DNA from: Variovorax atrisoli 110B
GTDB taxonomy: Bacteria > Pseudomonadota > Gammaproteobacteria > Burkholderiales > Burkholderiaceae_C
Assembly (NCBI RefSeq): GCF_000382045.1
Contig: NZ_KB907453.1
Span: 62,001 to 126,000, forward strand
Length of the DNA: 64,000 bases
Direction of reading: 5' to 3'
Shown: positions 35,440 through 45,356 of the stretch, piece by piece
How positions within the stretch are numbered: position 1 is the first letter of the stretch
Layout of the letters: the number at the start of each line of letters is the position of its first letter
The notes under the pieces: model-generated
Seen by the model: only the letters and a program-made list of their open reading frames with translations
Databases searched by the model: none
Told to the model about the DNA's origin: nothing
Program-made: the position numbers and the translations under genes

Positions 35440-36504
35440 TCAGGCAGCCAGCAGCGGCTCGAGGGCCTGCGCCATGGCATGCGGATGGGTGGCGCGCTCA
35501 CGCAGCACGCGCTCGAAGTGCGTGGGGTCATGGGGCTTGAGCATGCTCGCCTCGCGAGGCAGATGGAAGTCCCAGAGCCGCGAGATCCAGAAGCGCAGCG
35601 CCGCGGCGCGCAGCATCGCGGGCAGCAGGGCGCGCTCGGACGCGTTCAGCGCACGCACGGACTCGTAGGCCGACAGCAGCGCATCGGCGCGTTCGGGATC
35701 GTGGCGGCCGGTGGGCAGGTCGATGGCCCAGTCGTTCAGGCACACGGCCAGGTCGAACAGCCAGGTGTCGGTGCCGGCGAAGTAGAAGTCGAACACGCCC
35801 GTCAGCCGCGGGGCGGCGCCGGGCTCGCCGTCGGTCGCGAACATCACGTTGTCGCGGAACATGTCGGCGTGCACCGGGCCGCGCGGCAGCGCCGCATAGG
35901 CCGACGATTCTGCGATGTGATTCTGGTAGGCCAGCTCGGCGCGCAGCAGGTTCGCCTGTGATTCCTCGATGTACGGCAGCACCACCGGCACCGTCTCGTT
36001 CCACCAGGGCAGGCCGCGCAGGTTCGGCTGGATGCGGGGGTAGTCGCGCCCCGCGAGATGCATGCGCGCCAGCATCGAGCCCAGTTCGGTGCAGTGCGCC
36101 GCGGTCGGGGCCAGCTCGCTGCGGCCCGAAAGCTTCTGCACCACCGCAGCCGGCTTGCCGGCGACGACATGCAGCAGGTCGCAGGACGCGGCGGCCTCGG
36201 CGGGGGGCGTGGGCTGTCCCTTGCGGACCTTGCCTGCCGTATCGGGCTCGGGTTGCGCCACCGGGGCAGGTACCGGCAGGCCGGCGTCCGCCAGATGCTT
36301 CATCAGGCAAAGGTAGTAGGGCAGCTGCTCGGCGCTCAGGCGCTCGAACAGTGTCAGCACGAACTCGCCGGACTCGGTGGTCGCGAAGTAGTTGGTGTTC
36401 TCGATGCCGCCCTCGATGCCGCGCAGCTCGCGCAGCGGGCCCAGCCCCAGGCTCTGGACGAGCGCGTCGGCCTCGCCGAAGCCGACTTCGGTAAAAACTG
36501 CCAT
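35440..36504 (-). CDS. thrB: Homoserine kinase
   Basis: A 354-residue kinase of the aminoglycoside-phosphotransferase fold (ThrB type 2), making O-phospho-homoserine for threonine synthesis. The N-terminus MAVFTEV and RGIEGGIENTNYF are family hallmarks; the catalytic loop is HADMFRDNV and the metal-binding Asp is in GVFDFYFAGTD. Residues about 90-110 form an inserted Pro/Ala-rich loop (DTAGKVRKGQPTPPAEAAA). It is transcribed with the membrane protein at 34591. Confidence 0.92.
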   Translation of the reverse strand: MAVFTEVGFGEADALVQSLGLGPLRELRGIEGGIENTNYFATTESGEFVLTLFERLSAEQLPYYLCLMKHLADAGLPVPAPVAQPEPDTAGKVRKGQPTPPAEAAASCDLLHVVAGKPAAVVQKLSGRSELAPTAAHCTELGSMLARMHLAGRDYPRIQPNLRGLPWWNETVPVVLPYIEESQANLLRAELAYQNHIAESSAYAALPRGPVHADMFRDNVMFATDGEPGAAPRLTGVFDFYFAGTDTWLFDLAVCLNDWAIDLPTGRHDPERADALLSAYESVRALNASERALLPAMLRAAALRFWISRLWDFHLPREASMLKPHDPTHFERVLRERATHPHAMAQALEPLLAA

Positions 36505-36562
36505 GGCGGTACTCAGCGCCGCATTGCTGCCGCGAAAACCAGAACGGAAGGCCTCATTGCGG

Positions 36563-36934
36563 TCAGAACTTCAGCACGTTCCAGACACGGGGGCCGTTGG
36601 CGCCGGTTTCGCTCGAACCCTGGCGGCCGGTGGCGGCATCTGCCGGCAGCACCTCGTAGCCGGGCATGTTCGACTTGGGCTTGACGTTGATGCTCTGGGT
36701 GCGGCCGCCGTAGCGCACTTCGTCGACCGAGGCTCCGCTGTCCTCGGTGTGGATGTTCTCCACCTTCTGGTTGCGTCGGCCCTCGGCCTTGGCCTGCTCC
36801 TGATTTGGGAGCGCCTCGGCCGGAGCCGCCGCGGGGGCGGGCGTGGCCTGCTGCGCCTGCACGGCGGCAAAGGGGGTTGCGAAGGCCAGCGCCAGCAGGA
36901 TGCGGCGGGCGACCAGGAGTGTGGAGCTAGGCAT
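36563..36934 (-). CDS. DUF2782-family secreted protein
   Basis: A 123-residue protein with a signal peptide (cleavage after AAVQA). After a Pro/Ala-rich stretch comes the family core: HTEDSGASVDEVRYGGR, then INVKPKSNMPGYEVLPAD. Function unknown. It is divergent from polA by 97 nt, a conserved neighbourhood in this group. The longer frame upstream is ignored because it would overlap polA and lose the signal peptide. Confidence 0.8.
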   Translation of the reverse strand: MPSSTLLVARRILLALAFATPFAAVQAQQATPAPAAAPAEALPNQEQAKAEGRRNQKVENIHTEDSGASVDEVRYGGRTQSINVKPKSNMPGYEVLPADAATGRQGSSETGANGPRVWNVLKF

Positions 36935-37031
36935 GCAAGCATTGTAGGCTCGCAGCCGCTTGCGGACCGTCGGTTGACACCTCACGCCGTCGTGGTTCGG
37001 GGCGCCGGCGCGGGCACGGCAAAATGGCCCG

Positions 37032-39851
37032 ATGACCGACAAGAAAACGCTGCTGCTCGTCGATGGCTCGAGCTACCTCTACCGCGCCTTCCACGCCATG
37101 CCCGACCTTCGGGCCGTGCCAGGCGACCCGAAGAGCCCGGCGACCGGCGCCATCCGGGGAATGATCAACATGATGACCGCGCTGCGCCGCGAGGTGCGCG
37201 CGGACTACGCCGCCTGCATCTTCGACGCGCCCGGCAAGACCTTCCGCGACGACTGGTACCCCGAGTACAAGGCCAACCGCTCGCCCATGCCCGACGACCT
37301 GCGCAGCCAGATCGAACCCATCCATGAAGTGGTGAAGCTGCTCGGCTGGCCCGTGCTCAGCGTGCCCGACGTGGAGGCCGACGACGTCATCGGCACGCTC
37401 GCCCGGATCGCCGCCTCGCAGGGCGTCGAGGTCATCGTCTCCAGCGGCGACAAGGACCTGAGCCAGTTGGTCGACGAGCACATCACCATCATCGACACGA
37501 TGAACGGCAAGAAGCGCGACGTGGCCGGCGTCACGGCCGAGTTCGGCGTGCCGCCCAGCCTGATGATCGACTACCAGACGCTGGTGGGCGACTCGGTCGA
37601 CAACGTGCCCGGCGTGCCCAAGGTCGGCCCCAAGACGGCCGCCAAGTGGCTGCTCGAATACGGCTCGCTCGACGCGCTGATCGAGCGCGCCGCCGAGGTG
37701 AAGGGCGCCGCGGGCGAGAACCTGCGCAACGCCCTCGGGCAGCTGCCGCTGAGCCGGCGCCTGGTGACCATCCGCACCGACTGCGACCTCGATGGCCACG
37801 TCACGGGCCTGCCCTCGCTCGAAGGCCTGCCGGTGGGCGTACCGCAGACGGCCGAGCTGAAGCCCTTCTACGAGAAGTTCGGGTTCAAGAGCCTGGTCAA
37901 GGGGCTCGAGGCGCAGGCCGTGCCGCCCGAGCTGATCGAGGAAAACCTCAGGAAGAAGGCGGCTTCCGGCAAGGCCGATGCCGACCAGGGCGGCCTGTTC
38001 GACGAGCCTTCCGAGATGCAGGCGCTGGAGGCCGCCTCTCCCGCGAGCAACCTGAAGTACGAGACCATCACGACCTGGGAGCAGCTCGACGCCTGGCTCG
38101 CCAAGCTCGAGGCGGCGGATCTCGCCGCCATCGACACCGAGACCAACTCGCTCGACGAGATGGTCGCGCAGATCGTCGGCATCAGCTTCAGCGTCACCCC
38201 GGGCGAGGCCGCGTACATCCCGCTGATGCACAACTACCCCGACGCGCCGCAGCAGCTGCCCTTCGACGAGGTGCTCGCGAAACTCCGGCCCTGGCTGGAG
38301 AACGGCGCGAAGAAGAAGCTCGGCCAGCACATCAAGTACGACCGGCACGTGTTCGCCAACCATGGCATCGAGGTGCAGGGCTACGCGCACGACACCATGC
38401 TGCAGAGCTATGTGCTCGAGGTGCACAAGCCGCACGGCCTTTCGAGCCTCGCCGAGCGCCACCTGGGCCGCAGCGGCATCTCGTACGAAGACCTGTGCGG
38501 CAAGGGCGCGCACCAGATCCCGTTCAGCCAGGTCGACATCGCCAAGGCCGCCGAGTATTCGTGCGAGGACAGCGACCAGACGCTGGACGTGCACAACACG
38601 CTCTGGCCGCGACTGCAGGCCGACGAAAAGCTGCGCTTCATCTACCAGCTCGAGATGGATTCGAGCGAGGCGCTCTACCGCGTGGAACGCAACGGCGTGC
38701 TGATCGACGCACCCACGCTGGCCGCGCAGAGCCACGAGCTCGGCAAGCGCATCATGGAGCTGGAGCAGGAGGCCTACGAGATCGCGGGCCAGCCCTTCAA
38801 CCTCGGCTCGCCCAAGCAGATCGGGGAGATCTTCTTCACCAAGCTGGGCCTGCCCGTGGTCAAGAAGACGCCGAGCGGCGCGCCCAGCACCGACGAAGAG
38901 GTGCTCGAAAAGCTGGCCGAAGACTACCCCCTGCCGGCCAAGATCCTCGAGCACCGCAGCCTCTCCAAGCTCAAGGGCACCTACACCGACAAGCTCGGCC
39001 AGCTCGCCAACCCGCGTACCGGCCGAGTGCACACGCACTATGCGCAGGCGGTGGCCGTCACGGGCCGCCTGAGCAGCAACGACCCGAACCTGCAGAACAT
39101 CCCGATCCGCACGCCCGAAGGCCGGCGCGTGCGCGAGGCCTTCGTGGCGCCGGCGGGCAGCGTGATCGCCAGCGCCGACTACTCGCAGATCGAGCTGCGC
39201 ATCATGGCCCACATCAGCGGCGACGAATCGCTGCTGCGTGCGTTCACCGAAGGCATCGACGTGCACCGCGCGACGGCCGCCGAGGTGTTCGGCTCCACGC
39301 CCGACCAGGTGTCGAGCGAACAGCGCCGCTACGCCAAGGTCATCAACTTCGGCCTGATCTACGGCATGAGCAGCTTCGGGCTCGCCAAGAACCTGGGCAT
39401 CGAGAACAAGGCTGCGGCCTCCTACATCGAACGCTACTTCGCGCGCTATCCGGGCGTGAAGGCCTACATGGACGAGACCAAGGCGCTGGCCAAGGAGCAG
39501 GGCTACGTCGAGACCGTGTTCGGCCGGCGCCTGTACCTGCCCGAGATCAATTCGCCCAACGGCCCGCGCCGCGGTGGCGCCGAGCGCGCGGCCATCAACG
39601 CGCCGATGCAGGGCACCGCGGCCGACCTCATCAAGCTCAGCATGGTCAAGGTACAGAACGTGCTTGACGAGGAGAAGCGCGCCACGCGGATGATCATGCA
39701 GGTGCACGACGAACTGGTGTTCGAGGTGCCCGAGGCCGAGATCGAATGGGTGCGCACCGAGATCCCGCGCATCATGGCGGGCGTCGCCTCGCTGAAGGTG
39801 CCGCTGCTGGCCGAGATCGGCGTCGGTCCCAACTGGGACAAGGCGCACTGA
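37032..39851 (+). CDS. polA: DNA polymerase I
   Basis: A 939-residue polymerase with all three activities. The N-terminal 5'-nuclease shows LLLVDGSSYLYRAF and GVEVIVSSGDKDLSQL; the 3'-5' exonuclease has intact Exo I AAIDTETNSLD; the polymerase has motif A DYSQIELR, motif B RRYAKVINFGLIYGMSSFG and motif C MQVHDELVFEV. Length is normal for the family. It acts in Okazaki fragment processing and excision repair. Upstream is the divergent DUF2782 gene. Confidence 0.97.
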   Translation: MTDKKTLLLVDGSSYLYRAFHAMPDLRAVPGDPKSPATGAIRGMINMMTALRREVRADYAACIFDAPGKTFRDDWYPEYKANRSPMPDDLRSQIEPIHEVVKLLGWPVLSVPDVEADDVIGTLARIAASQGVEVIVSSGDKDLSQLVDEHITIIDTMNGKKRDVAGVTAEFGVPPSLMIDYQTLVGDSVDNVPGVPKVGPKTAAKWLLEYGSLDALIERAAEVKGAAGENLRNALGQLPLSRRLVTIRTDCDLDGHVTGLPSLEGLPVGVPQTAELKPFYEKFGFKSLVKGLEAQAVPPELIEENLRKKAASGKADADQGGLFDEPSEMQALEAASPASNLKYETITTWEQLDAWLAKLEAADLAAIDTETNSLDEMVAQIVGISFSVTPGEAAYIPLMHNYPDAPQQLPFDEVLAKLRPWLENGAKKKLGQHIKYDRHVFANHGIEVQGYAHDTMLQSYVLEVHKPHGLSSLAERHLGRSGISYEDLCGKGAHQIPFSQVDIAKAAEYSCEDSDQTLDVHNTLWPRLQADEKLRFIYQLEMDSSEALYRVERNGVLIDAPTLAAQSHELGKRIMELEQEAYEIAGQPFNLGSPKQIGEIFFTKLGLPVVKKTPSGAPSTDEEVLEKLAEDYPLPAKILEHRSLSKLKGTYTDKLGQLANPRTGRVHTHYAQAVAVTGRLSSNDPNLQNIPIRTPEGRRVREAFVAPAGSVIASADYSQIELRIMAHISGDESLLRAFTEGIDVHRATAAEVFGSTPDQVSSEQRRYAKVINFGLIYGMSSFGLAKNLGIENKAAASYIERYFARYPGVKAYMDETKALAKEQGYVETVFGRRLYLPEINSPNGPRRGGAERAAINAPMQGTAADLIKLSMVKVQNVLDEEKRATRMIMQVHDELVFEVPEAEIEWVRTEIPRIMAGVASLKVPLLAEIGVGPNWDKAH

Positions 39852-39964
39852 CGAGTCAGCGCGACGCGGCGCAAGTCGGCGCACAGGCAAGAAAAAGAAG
39901 ACACAGCAGGGAACGGACAAGCACGCGGCAACCAGCCAGCCAGAGAAGAAAGAAACCACAGCAC

Positions 39965-41260
39965 ATGAAGAACCGATTCCCGCAACGCGGATTCCTGCTC
40001 GCCGCCGTCTGCGCCGCCTTCGTCGGCAGCGCTTTCGCGGCGCCCGATGCCAACGTCGCAGCGCTCGCGGCCAAGGAAAAGCCGGCCCTGCTCGACACGC
40101 TGAAGGAGCTGGTCTCAATCGAGTCCGGCAGCCGCGATCTCGACGGCCTCGAGAAGATCTCCGACCTCATCGCCGCGAAGTTCAAGGCGCTCGGTGGCGA
40201 GGTCGAGCTGATCGACCCCAGCGCGGAGGCCTACCGCATGGAAGACACGCCCGAGAAGATCGGCCGCGTTGTGCGCGCCACCTTCAAGGGCACCGGCAAG
40301 AAGAAGATCCTGCTGATCGCGCACATGGACACGGTCTACACCGTGGGCATGATCAACAGGCAGCCCTTCCGCATCGACGGCGACAAGGCCTACGGCCTGG
40401 GCATCGCCGACGACAAGCAGGGCGTGGCCGTCATCACGCACATCGTGTCGATGCTGCAGGCGATGAAGTTCAAGGACTACGGCACCCTCACCGTGCTCAT
40501 CAACGGCGACGAGGAGATCAGCTCGCCCGGCGCACGCGCGCTCATCACGCGCATGGGCGGCGAGCACGATGCGGTGCTGTCGTTCGAGGGCGCCTACGTC
40601 AAGGAGGACAAGCTCTCGCTCGCCACGGCCGGCATCGCCTCGGTCACGCTGAACGTCACCGGCAAGGCCTCGCATGCGGGCTCGGCGCCGGAGCTGGGCG
40701 TGAATGCGCTGTACGAGCTCTCGCACCAGATCCTGCAGATGCGCGACCTGTCCGACCCGGCCACGGGCCTGAAGATGAACTGGACCATCTCCAAGTCGGG
40801 CAGCAACCGCAACGTGATCCCGGCCAGCGCCACCGCGGGCGCCGACGTACGCGTGCTCAAGGTGAGCGACTACGACCGCATCGAGCAGCAGGTGAACGAG
40901 CGGGTGAAGAAGCAGCTCATTCCCGAGGCCAAGGTGGAGCTGAAGTTCGAGCGGCGCCGTCCGCCGCTGGAAGCCACCGACGCCTCGCGCGCGCTGGCCC
41001 GGCACGCCCAGCAGATCTACAAGGACGAGCTCGGCCTGCCGCTGGGCGCGGACGACAAGGCCGCCGGCGGCGGCACCGACGCCGCCTTCGCCGCGCTGAA
41101 GACCAAGGCGCCGGTCATCGAGCGTTTCGGCCTGCAGGGCTTCGGCGCGCACTCGGCCGATGCCGAGTACGTGCTGATCAACTCGATCGAGCCGCGCCTC
41201 TACCTCGGCACGCGCATGGTGATGGACATCGCCCGCGGCAAGGCGCCAGTGGGCAACTGA
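39965..41260 (+). CDS. M20 metallopeptidase, glutamate carboxypeptidase-like (copy 1)
   Basis: A 431-residue zinc peptidase of the CPG2 type with a signal peptide (GSAFA before APDAN), so periplasmic. Zinc-site residues: HMDTVY, GIADDK, GDEEISS (catalytic and bridging Glu) and FGAHSADAEYV. The dimerisation domain contains GKASHAGSAPELGVNALYEL. CPG2 enzymes cut C-terminal Glu from folates or peptides. A paralogue with the same layout lies at 58574. A LysR gene begins 14 nt downstream. The 113 nt before the start hold no other gene. Confidence 0.88.
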   Translation: MKNRFPQRGFLLAAVCAAFVGSAFAAPDANVAALAAKEKPALLDTLKELVSIESGSRDLDGLEKISDLIAAKFKALGGEVELIDPSAEAYRMEDTPEKIGRVVRATFKGTGKKKILLIAHMDTVYTVGMINRQPFRIDGDKAYGLGIADDKQGVAVITHIVSMLQAMKFKDYGTLTVLINGDEEISSPGARALITRMGGEHDAVLSFEGAYVKEDKLSLATAGIASVTLNVTGKASHAGSAPELGVNALYELSHQILQMRDLSDPATGLKMNWTISKSGSNRNVIPASATAGADVRVLKVSDYDRIEQQVNERVKKQLIPEAKVELKFERRRPPLEATDASRALARHAQQIYKDELGLPLGADDKAAGGGTDAAFAALKTKAPVIERFGLQGFGAHSADAEYVLINSIEPRLYLGTRMVMDIARGKAPVGN

Positions 41261-41274
41261 CCCCTTCGCTCGCG

Positions 41275-42177
41275 ATGCGACTGCGCCACATCGAAGTCTT
41301 CAACGCGATCATGCTCACGGGCAGCGTGAGCGCGGCGGCGCGGCTCATCAACATCACGCAGCCGGCGGTGAGCCGCACGCTGCAGCATGCCGAGCTGCAG
41401 CTGGGCTTTCCGCTGTTCCAGCGCGCCAAGGGCCGGCTCACGCCGACCACCGAGGCGCTCACGCTGTACCCGCACATCGAGCGGCTCTTCGCGCAGCTCG
41501 ACGAGGTGCAGCGGCTCGCCTCCAACCTGCGCACCGCGGGCGACACGGGTGAACTGCGCATCCTGAGCGTGCTGGCGCTGAGCTACGACATCCTGCCGCG
41601 CGCGCTCAAGGCATTCCGGGAGAAGCATCCGGGCTATGCGATCACGGTGGAGTCGCTGCATTCGCCGCAGATCATGTCGGCGCTGCTGCTGCAGGAGGCC
41701 GACGTGGGCTTCGCATTCAGCCCGGCGGTGCATCCTTCGCTCACGCAGGAGACGCTGGCCGACAGCCGCATGGTGTGCATCGCGCCCAAGGGCATGCTGC
41801 CGCGGGCGCTGGTGCGCAACGGCTCGGTTGCGCTGCACGACCTCGTGGACCGGCCGGTGATCGGCCTGGACAGCCGCGACCCCGTGGGCACCAGCCTGAG
41901 CCAGGCCTGCCGGCAGGCGGGTGTGGGCTTCCAGCAGGCGGTGGTGACGGTGCAGACCTACCACGCGGCATTGGCCATGGCGCACCATGGCATCGGCATT
42001 GCGCTGGTCGACGGCTGCACCGCGCGCTCGGCCGACCGCGAGAAGGTCGACGTGTTGATGCTGGAGCCGCACATCCCGGTGCCGATCCGCGCTCTGCGCT
42101 TCGCGGCGCGGCCCGATTCGGTGGCGGTGCGCGGCATCACCCGCTGCATGCAGCAGGCGATCCAGGAAACGATCTAG
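41275..42177 (+). CDS. LysR-family transcriptional regulator
   Basis: A 300-residue regulator with an N-terminal winged HTH (residues 1-60: MRLRHIEVFNAIMLTGSVSA, then NITQPAVSRTLQHAE) and a periplasmic-binding-like effector domain. It follows the M20 peptidase gene by 14 nt and converges on dadA with 3 nt between stops. LysR proteins near D-amino acid dehydrogenase, binding protein and racemase genes often control them; the target here could also be the M20 gene. Confidence 0.88.
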   Translation: MRLRHIEVFNAIMLTGSVSAAARLINITQPAVSRTLQHAELQLGFPLFQRAKGRLTPTTEALTLYPHIERLFAQLDEVQRLASNLRTAGDTGELRILSVLALSYDILPRALKAFREKHPGYAITVESLHSPQIMSALLLQEADVGFAFSPAVHPSLTQETLADSRMVCIAPKGMLPRALVRNGSVALHDLVDRPVIGLDSRDPVGTSLSQACRQAGVGFQQAVVTVQTYHAALAMAHHGIGIALVDGCTARSADREKVDVLMLEPHIPVPIRALRFAARPDSVAVRGITRCMQQAIQETI

Positions 42178-42180
42178 GGC

Positions 42181-43392
42181 CTAGGCTCCCAAGGCCTGCG
42201 CGACGCGCAGCGCCGAACCGAAGGCCAGCGTGAAGCCCAGCGCGCCGTGGCCGGTGTTGAACAGCATGTTCGAAGGTGCGCCGTCCAGCCGGCCGATGAT
42301 CGGCAGGCCCTTGGGTGTGGCGGGGCGCATGCCGGTCCACGGGTGCAGCTCTTCGAGCCGGCTCGCATGCGGAAAGAGGGCGCGCGTGGCGGCCGCCAGC
42401 GTCTCGATGCGCGTGGCCGGAATGCTCGCGTCGTGCCCCACCAGTTCGGCCATGCCCGCCACCCGAAGGCGCGAGCCGATGCGCGCGAACACCACCTTGC
42501 GCGCACTGTCGGTCACGTTCACGCGCGGGGCGGCGCCGGGGGCAGGATCGACCTCCACCGTGATGCTGTAGCCCTTGAGCGGATACACCGGCAGGTAGGC
42601 TCCGAGCGCGCGCCCCAGCTTGTGCGAGGCCGAGCCCAGCGCCATCACGAAGGCATCGGCTTCCACGTCGCCGTTGCCGGTGCGCACCGCGGCGACGCGG
42701 CTTGCGCTGCGCACGAAGCTGCTCACCTCGGTGCCGGAGATGAAGCGCACGCCGCGCTCGGCCAGGGCCTTCGCCAGCTCGGTGCAGACCTTGAGGCAGT
42801 CGGCCGCGCATTCGCTCGGCGTGTAGACGGCGCCTGCCATCCTGTCGCGGTAGCCGGCGAGCGCAGGCTCGATCGCAATGCATTCCTCCGGCGTCACCAG
42901 CCGCTGCTCGCTGCCCATGGTGCGCTGCAGTTCGAGCTGCGCTCGCGCGCTTTCGAGCGATGCTGTGCTGGCGTAGAGCACCAGCTTGCCGGTGGCGGAG
43001 AAATCGCAGTCGGGCGAGAGTTCGGCGCGCATGGCCTCGAACTCGATGCGGCTCGATGCGGCCAGCTCCAGCAGCCGCGCGGTGGTTTCGCGCGAAGTGC
43101 GCGCGTTGCAGGCTGCGAGAAACTCCATGCCCCAGCGCCATTGAAGCGGATCGAGCTGCGGGCGCAGCTTCAGCGGCGAGCTGGGCGACAGCAGCAGCTT
43201 GGGCAGCTGCCTCCAGATCGACGGATCGGCCAGCGGCTGCACGTAGGAATAGCTCAGCTGCGCGCCATTGCCGCCGCTGGCGCCCGAGCCGGGGGCGGCG
43301 CGGTCGATCACGGTGACTTGATGGCCCTGGCGGTCGAGCTGCCAGGCGGTCGCCAGGCCCACGATGCCGGCGCCGAGCACACACACATGCAT
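42181..43392 (-). CDS. dadA: D-amino acid dehydrogenase, small subunit
   Basis: A 403-residue FAD enzyme oxidising D-amino acids to 2-oxoacids at the membrane. The FAD motif VLGAGIVGLATAW is at the N-terminus; GSGASGGNGAQLSYSYVQPL is the DadA-specific segment; the C-terminus has NTGHGALGFTLAFGSA. I chose MHVCVLGAG as start (GGAAAG 7 nt upstream). It is divergent from the amino-acid binding protein gene with 191 nt between. Confidence 0.9.
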   Translation of the reverse strand: MHVCVLGAGIVGLATAWQLDRQGHQVTVIDRAAPGSGASGGNGAQLSYSYVQPLADPSIWRQLPKLLLSPSSPLKLRPQLDPLQWRWGMEFLAACNARTSRETTARLLELAASSRIEFEAMRAELSPDCDFSATGKLVLYASTASLESARAQLELQRTMGSEQRLVTPEECIAIEPALAGYRDRMAGAVYTPSECAADCLKVCTELAKALAERGVRFISGTEVSSFVRSASRVAAVRTGNGDVEADAFVMALGSASHKLGRALGAYLPVYPLKGYSITVEVDPAPGAAPRVNVTDSARKVVFARIGSRLRVAGMAELVGHDASIPATRIETLAAATRALFPHASRLEELHPWTGMRPATPKGLPIIGRLDGAPSNMLFNTGHGALGFTLAFGSALRVAQALGA

Positions 43393-43583
43393 GGGGCAGC
43401 TTTCCGGAGATTGAATCGAGACAGTGAACGCGACTGTAGGCGCGCGCGGCCGGCGCCGGAAATGCCAAAAGCGCCCCCGCCCATAACCTTTGGGCATGGC
43501 CCGGCCTGCTATTGGAATTTGTCGTTTCATTTGTCCTCTTCCTACACTGGCCGCCTGTTCAGTTCAACCGTATGAGGGCCCGA

Positions 43584-44483
43584 ATGAAACGCTCCGTCCT
43601 GATGGCCTCCGTGGCCTCCATCGCTGCCTCGCTGCTCTTCGCCTCCACGGGCGCCCAGGCTGCCGACACGCTCGCCAAGATCGCGCAGTCCGGCAAGATC
43701 ACGCTGGCCTACCGTGAATCGTCGGTGCCCTTCAGCTACCTCGAAGGGCCCGGCAAGCCGATCGGGATGGCGGTCGATCTTTCCAACGCCGTGGTCGAGG
43801 CGGTGAAGAAGAAGCTGAACAAGCCCGACCTGCAGGTGGCGCTGATGCCCGTGACCTCGCAGAACCGCATTCCCCTGATCACCAACGGCACCATCGACCT
43901 GGAGTGCGGCTCCACCACCAACAACACCGCACGCGGCAAGGAAGTGGCCTTCGCCATCAACCACTTCTATACCGGCACTCGCCTGCTCGTGAAGAAGTCG
44001 TCCAACATCAAGAACTACGCTGACCTCGCGAAGAAGACCATCGCCAGCACCACGGGCACCACCAATGTGCTGGTCATGCGCAAGTACAACATCGAGAAGA
44101 ACCTCGGCATGGACATCGTGCTCGGCAAGGACCATGCCGACGCCTTCCTGCTGCTCGAGAGCGACCGTGTCGTGGCCTTCGCCATGGACGACATCCTGCT
44201 GTACGGCCTGATCGCCAACGCCAAGACGCCGGGCGACTACGAAGTGGTGGGCGACTCGCTGCAGGTGGAGCCCTACGCCTGCATGCTGCCGAAGGACGAC
44301 CCCGCCTTCAAGAAGCTGGTGGACGACACCTTCGCGGGCCTGATGAAGAGCGGCGAGTTCGAGAAGCTCTACAACAAGTGGTTCATGCAGCCGATCCCCC
44401 CGAAGAACGTGCCGCTGAACCTGCCGATGAGCCCGCAGCTGAAGGAAAACCTCAAGGCCCTCAGCGACAAGCCCGCGACTTGA
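43584..44483 (+). CDS. Amino-acid ABC transporter substrate-binding protein (GltI-like)
   Basis: A 299-residue periplasmic binding protein (family 3) with a signal peptide ending AQA before ADTLAKI. YRESSVPFSYLEG, DLSNAVVEAV and IDLECGSTTNNTARGKEVAF are typical of glutamate/aspartate-binding GltI. Start at 43584 (MKRSVLMAS); an in-frame ATG at 43572 is possible. No permease or ATPase gene lies nearby, so it must use components encoded elsewhere. A racemase-family gene follows after repeat copy E. Confidence 0.85.
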   Translation: MKRSVLMASVASIAASLLFASTGAQAADTLAKIAQSGKITLAYRESSVPFSYLEGPGKPIGMAVDLSNAVVEAVKKKLNKPDLQVALMPVTSQNRIPLITNGTIDLECGSTTNNTARGKEVAFAINHFYTGTRLLVKKSSNIKNYADLAKKTIASTTGTTNVLVMRKYNIEKNLGMDIVLGKDHADAFLLLESDRVVAFAMDDILLYGLIANAKTPGDYEVVGDSLQVEPYACMLPKDDPAFKKLVDDTFAGLMKSGEFEKLYNKWFMQPIPPKNVPLNLPMSPQLKENLKALSDKPAT

Positions 44484-44488
44484 GTCCA

Positions 44489-44583
44489 CCCCCGGGCTGC
44501 GCGCACTTCGCGTCGCGCACGCCTTCCCCCTTCCGGGGGCAATACCAGCGGGCCGGCGAAGCCGGTTCCGCGGTATTCCTGAA
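44489..44583 (+). repeat. Dispersed palindromic repeat, copy E
   Basis: CCCCCGGGCTGCGCGCACTT, CCCCCTTCCGGGGG hairpin, GGGCCGGCGAAGCCGG, TTCCGCGGTATTCCTGAA. It shows that the repeat is not confined to the catabolic locus. It sits between two co-directional genes, as the other copies do. Confidence 0.78.
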
Positions 44584-44606
44584 ACAGAGATAGAGACAGA
44601 GAGATC

Positions 44607-45356
44607 ATGAGTTCGACCAACGTCGTCGGCATTCTTGGCGGCATGGGCCCGGCGGCCGGCGCCGACTTCGTGCGGCTGTTCGTGCAGGCCTGCGCGCAGC
44701 AGCTGCGCGCGCGCGGCGAACCGGTGCGCGACCAGTCCTTTCCGGAGCACTGGCTGGCCCAGGTGCCGGTTCCCGACCGCACCGACGCGCTGGCTTCTCC
44801 CGAACAGGGCGCGCACCAGCCGCTGGAGCCGATGCTGCAGGCGCTGGGCCGCCTCGCCGCGCTCGGCAGCCGTGCCGTGGCCATCGCCTGCAACACGGCC
44901 CATGCCTGGCACGCGAGCCTTCAGGAGCGCTTTCCGCAGGTCGAGCTGCTGCACATGGCGCGCGAGACGGCGCAGCACCTGGCCCGCCAGGGCGCGAGCG
45001 GCGTGGCGCTGATGGCCACCGAGGGCACCTACCGCGTGCGGCTCTACGAGCAGGCGCTGGCCGAGGCCGGACTGGGCTGCCACATCCCTTTGCCCGATGA
45101 GCGCCAGGCCATCACGCGAGGCATCTTCGACGGCGTGAAGGCCGGCAACATGCTGCTGGCCGAGCAATGCTTCTCGGAGGTCGCGCTGAGGCTGGCCGAG
45201 CGGCACGGCCCGGTCTCCATCATCATGGGCTGCACCGAGGTGCCGCTGGGCCTGCAGGACTCGGCCGCGGTGGCGGGGCTCGACCTGGTCGACCCGGCGC
45301 AGGTGCTCGCGGCGGCGCTGGCCCGGCGGGCCTACGGGGCGCGCCAACCCCATTGA
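44607..45356 (+). CDS. Aspartate/glutamate racemase-family protein
   Basis: A 249-residue cofactor-independent racemase. The two catalytic Cys are C95 (ACNTAH) and C209 (GCTEVPL); the N-terminus GILGGMGPAAGADF is the family's substrate-binding loop. It likely interconverts L- and D-Asp or Glu in the cytoplasm. It follows a GltI-like binding protein and faces dadA, giving an import-racemise-oxidise set. Confidence 0.88.
   Translation: MSSTNVVGILGGMGPAAGADFVRLFVQACAQQLRARGEPVRDQSFPEHWLAQVPVPDRTDALASPEQGAHQPLEPMLQALGRLAALGSRAVAIACNTAHAWHASLQERFPQVELLHMARETAQHLARQGASGVALMATEGTYRVRLYEQALAEAGLGCHIPLPDERQAITRGIFDGVKAGNMLLAEQCFSEVALRLAERHGPVSIIMGCTEVPLGLQDSAAVAGLDLVDPAQVLAAALARRAYGARQPH

Noticed and set aside
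36927-40118. A 1063-codon minus-strand frame opposite polA
   Set aside because: Codon-position mirror of the high-GC polA gene; translation is low-complexity His/Val/Leu/Arg-rich with no motif, and polA is complete.
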